NCBI GenBank assembly: GCA_030146385.1
Contig: JASLBX010000017.1
Span: 1-21,596, forward strand
DNA: 21,596 nt
Source: Jiangellaceae bacterium
GTDB taxonomy: Bacteria; Actinomycetota; Actinomycetes; Jiangellales; Jiangellaceae
Direction of reading: 5' to 3'
Every line of letters begins with the position of its first letter. The first letter of the stretch is position 1. Of the stretch, positions 20,916-21,596 are shown one piece after another. Under the pieces are notes generated by a model. It had not been told where the DNA came from, did no database searches, and saw only the letters and a program-made list of their open reading frames with translations. Made by a program: the position numbers and the translations under genes.

Positions 20916-20941
20916 GTGACACTCGAATAAGGGAGTGCTAA
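20916..20941. promoter_or_regulatory. CIRCE-like half site upstream of the GT4 gene
   Basis: GAGTGCTAA (20933-20941) equals the right half of the HrcA/CIRCE operator; the left half (GTGACACTC, 20916-20924) matches six of nine positions and the spacer is 8 nt instead of 9. It would lie in the promoter or leader of the GT4 operon. Because of the spacer and the weak left half I treat it as a possible degenerate site only. Confidence 0.2.
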
Positions 20942-20994
20942 ATATCCGCTCTGCCGCAGGTAAACCCGTTGCAACCGGACTGCTCTTACCAGAC

Positions 20995-21023
20995 TTGTAT
21001 TTGTCGAACGAGTGTTCGATACT
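20995..21023 (+). promoter_or_regulatory. Predicted leaderless promoter of imuA'
   Basis: TTGTAT (20995-21000, -35) and GATACT (21018-21023, -10) are separated by exactly 17 nt, and the -10 ends 6 nt before ATG 21030, which would make the A of the ATG the first transcribed base. There is no Shine-Dalgarno. Both hexamers are imperfect, but the spacing and the LexA box between them support the call. Confidence 0.5.
21004..21019. promoter_or_regulatory. LexA (SOS) box of imuA'
   Basis: TCGAAC-GAGT-GTTCGA is a perfect palindromic match to the mycobacterial/actinobacterial LexA operator TCGAAC-N4-GTTCGA. It ends 10 nt before the imuA' start and lies within the predicted promoter, overlapping the -10, so LexA binding would block transcription until DNA damage. 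Confidence 0.93.
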
Positions 21024-21029
21024 GGTGTC

Positions 21030-21596
21030 ATGGCGGTTGTTTCTCTCGTCGAGGTGCCGGGCTCCAGCGGTAGTGCACCTGTGGCCGAGCCGATTCCGGT
21101 GCTGCCCGCACTCCAGGGGCTGCTGCCGGGCGGGTTGCCGCGCGGTCAGGTGGTCGCCGTCGACGCACCGGGAGGGCTGCCGCTCGCGCTGGTGGCCGGC
21201 GCGGTTCCGGCCGGCGACCCCACCGTCGATCTGTGGTGCGGTGTGGTCGGGCTGCCCGAGTGTGGAGTGCTGGCGGCAGCCGGCATGGGGGCGAATCTCG
21301 ATCGGCTGATTCTTGTCGAGCAGCCGGGGGAGCGCTGGGCCGACGTGGTTGCCACGCTGCTGCCGGCGACCAGGGTGGTGCTGGTTCAACCACCCGCGCC
21401 GCCGCCCATCGGGGTCATCCGGCGGCTGACCGCGGTGGCCCGACAGCACGGTGCAGCCCTTGTGGTGATCGGGTCATGGGAGGGTGCGCGCCTGCGCCTA
21501 CAGGTGACCTCGTCGCTGTGGACAGGCCTCGAGCACGGTTACGGCCACCTGCAGGGCCGCCGGGTGAAAGTGGTCGCCGACGGGCGGGGCGCCGGC
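21030..21596 (+). CDS. imuA': ImuA'-type SOS mutagenesis protein, N-terminal part (cut by window edge)
   Basis: The 189 visible codons match actinobacterial ImuA' (M. tuberculosis Rv3395c type): LPALQGLLPGGLPRGQVVAV at residues 25-44, LWCGVVGLPECGVLAAAGMG, LDRLILVEQPGERWADVVAT, and IGSWEGARLRLQVTSSLW. It is a RecA-fold relative, but the place of the P-loop (about 45-54, DAPGGLPLAL) lacks the Gly-Lys-Ser/Thr, so ATP binding is doubtful. By family knowledge ImuA' works with ImuB and the error-prone polymerase DnaE2 in damage-induced mutagenesis; those genes are expected just past the right edge. A perfect LexA box 10 nt upstream of the ATG supports both the start and the call. The alternative, a plain hypothetical protein, is unlikely given operator plus motif order. 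Confidence 0.87.
   Translation, partial: MAVVSLVEVPGSSGSAPVAEPIPVLPALQGLLPGGLPRGQVVAVDAPGGLPLALVAGAVPAGDPTVDLWCGVVGLPECGVLAAAGMGANLDRLILVEQPGERWADVVATLLPATRVVLVQPPAPPPIGVIRRLTAVARQHGAALVVIGSWEGARLRLQVTSSLWTGLEHGYGHLQGRRVKVVADGRGAG

Overview
The window is GC-rich chromosomal DNA (roughly two thirds G+C by eye) from an actinomycete. The family content points there: a DUF6318-type lipoprotein, DUF3467 and DUF6412 proteins, a mycobacterial-type LexA box, an actinobacterial ImuA' gene, group II truncated hemoglobin GlbO, and a gene order recalling the Mycobacterium tuberculosis Rv2470-Rv2478c neighbourhood (ssb, ettA, thioesterase, Rv2474c-like, aglA, glbO). The genus cannot be fixed from sequence alone. 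I see no tRNA, rRNA, CRISPR array or insertion sequence.

Layout. 1-247 (-): start of a lipoprotein gene, cut by the window edge. 248-564: no gene, but several hairpins, including copy 1 of a structured repeat. 565-1092 (-): PEBP-like protein. 1211-4548 (+): two overlapping genes for membrane-anchored dynamin-like or YfjP-like GTPases. 4779-5381 (+): SSB with no acidic C-terminal tip, preceded by two DnaA-box-like sites and followed by a 93-nt near-perfect palindrome. 5534-8719 (+): ettA, two tandem hotdog thioesterases and an Rv2474c-like protein, the last three tightly coupled. 8739-8805: second GTTGATC-ended palindrome. 8821-9580 (-): a deletion scar in which a truncated lysR gene runs into the 3' end of a secreted streptogrisin-type protease gene. 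9663-12435 (-): glbO, a GNAT acetyltransferase and the GH13 alpha-glucosidase. 12518-12943 (+): OsmC peroxidase. About 12955-13018: copy 2 of the structured repeat, ending on the stop codon of an mscS gene. 13016-16062 (-): prolyl oligopeptidase and MscS, translationally coupled. 16160-16474 (+): DUF3467. 16475-20898 (-): a probable four-gene operon of GT4 glycosyltransferase, amylo-alpha-1,6-glucosidase-like protein, DUF6412 and a YidC paralogue. 21030-end (+): start of imuA' under a perfect LexA box.

How genes work together. The ssb-ettA-thioesterase block is probably housekeeping (DNA maintenance, translation, acyl-CoA hydrolysis). Alpha-glucosidase, the debranching-type enzyme and GT4 suggest alpha-glucan or trehalose/maltodextrin metabolism split between two clusters. 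OsmC and GlbO, divergently arranged, suggest an oxidative/oxygen-related pair. imuA' is expected to lead into imuB and dnaE2 beyond the edge (SOS mutagenesis).

Most notable signals: the two-copy hairpin repeat with a compensatory base-pair change; the GTTGATC-ended palindromes at gene ends; the lysR/protease fusion scar; DnaA boxes before a tail-less ssb; a LexA box placed exactly over a predicted leaderless promoter; and a recurring TANNNT-like box 6-8 nt before start codons that lack a Shine-Dalgarno, suggesting many leaderless transcripts. I do not see a clear new multi-gene system; the GTPase pair next to ssb and the repeats are the best candidates for undescribed biology.
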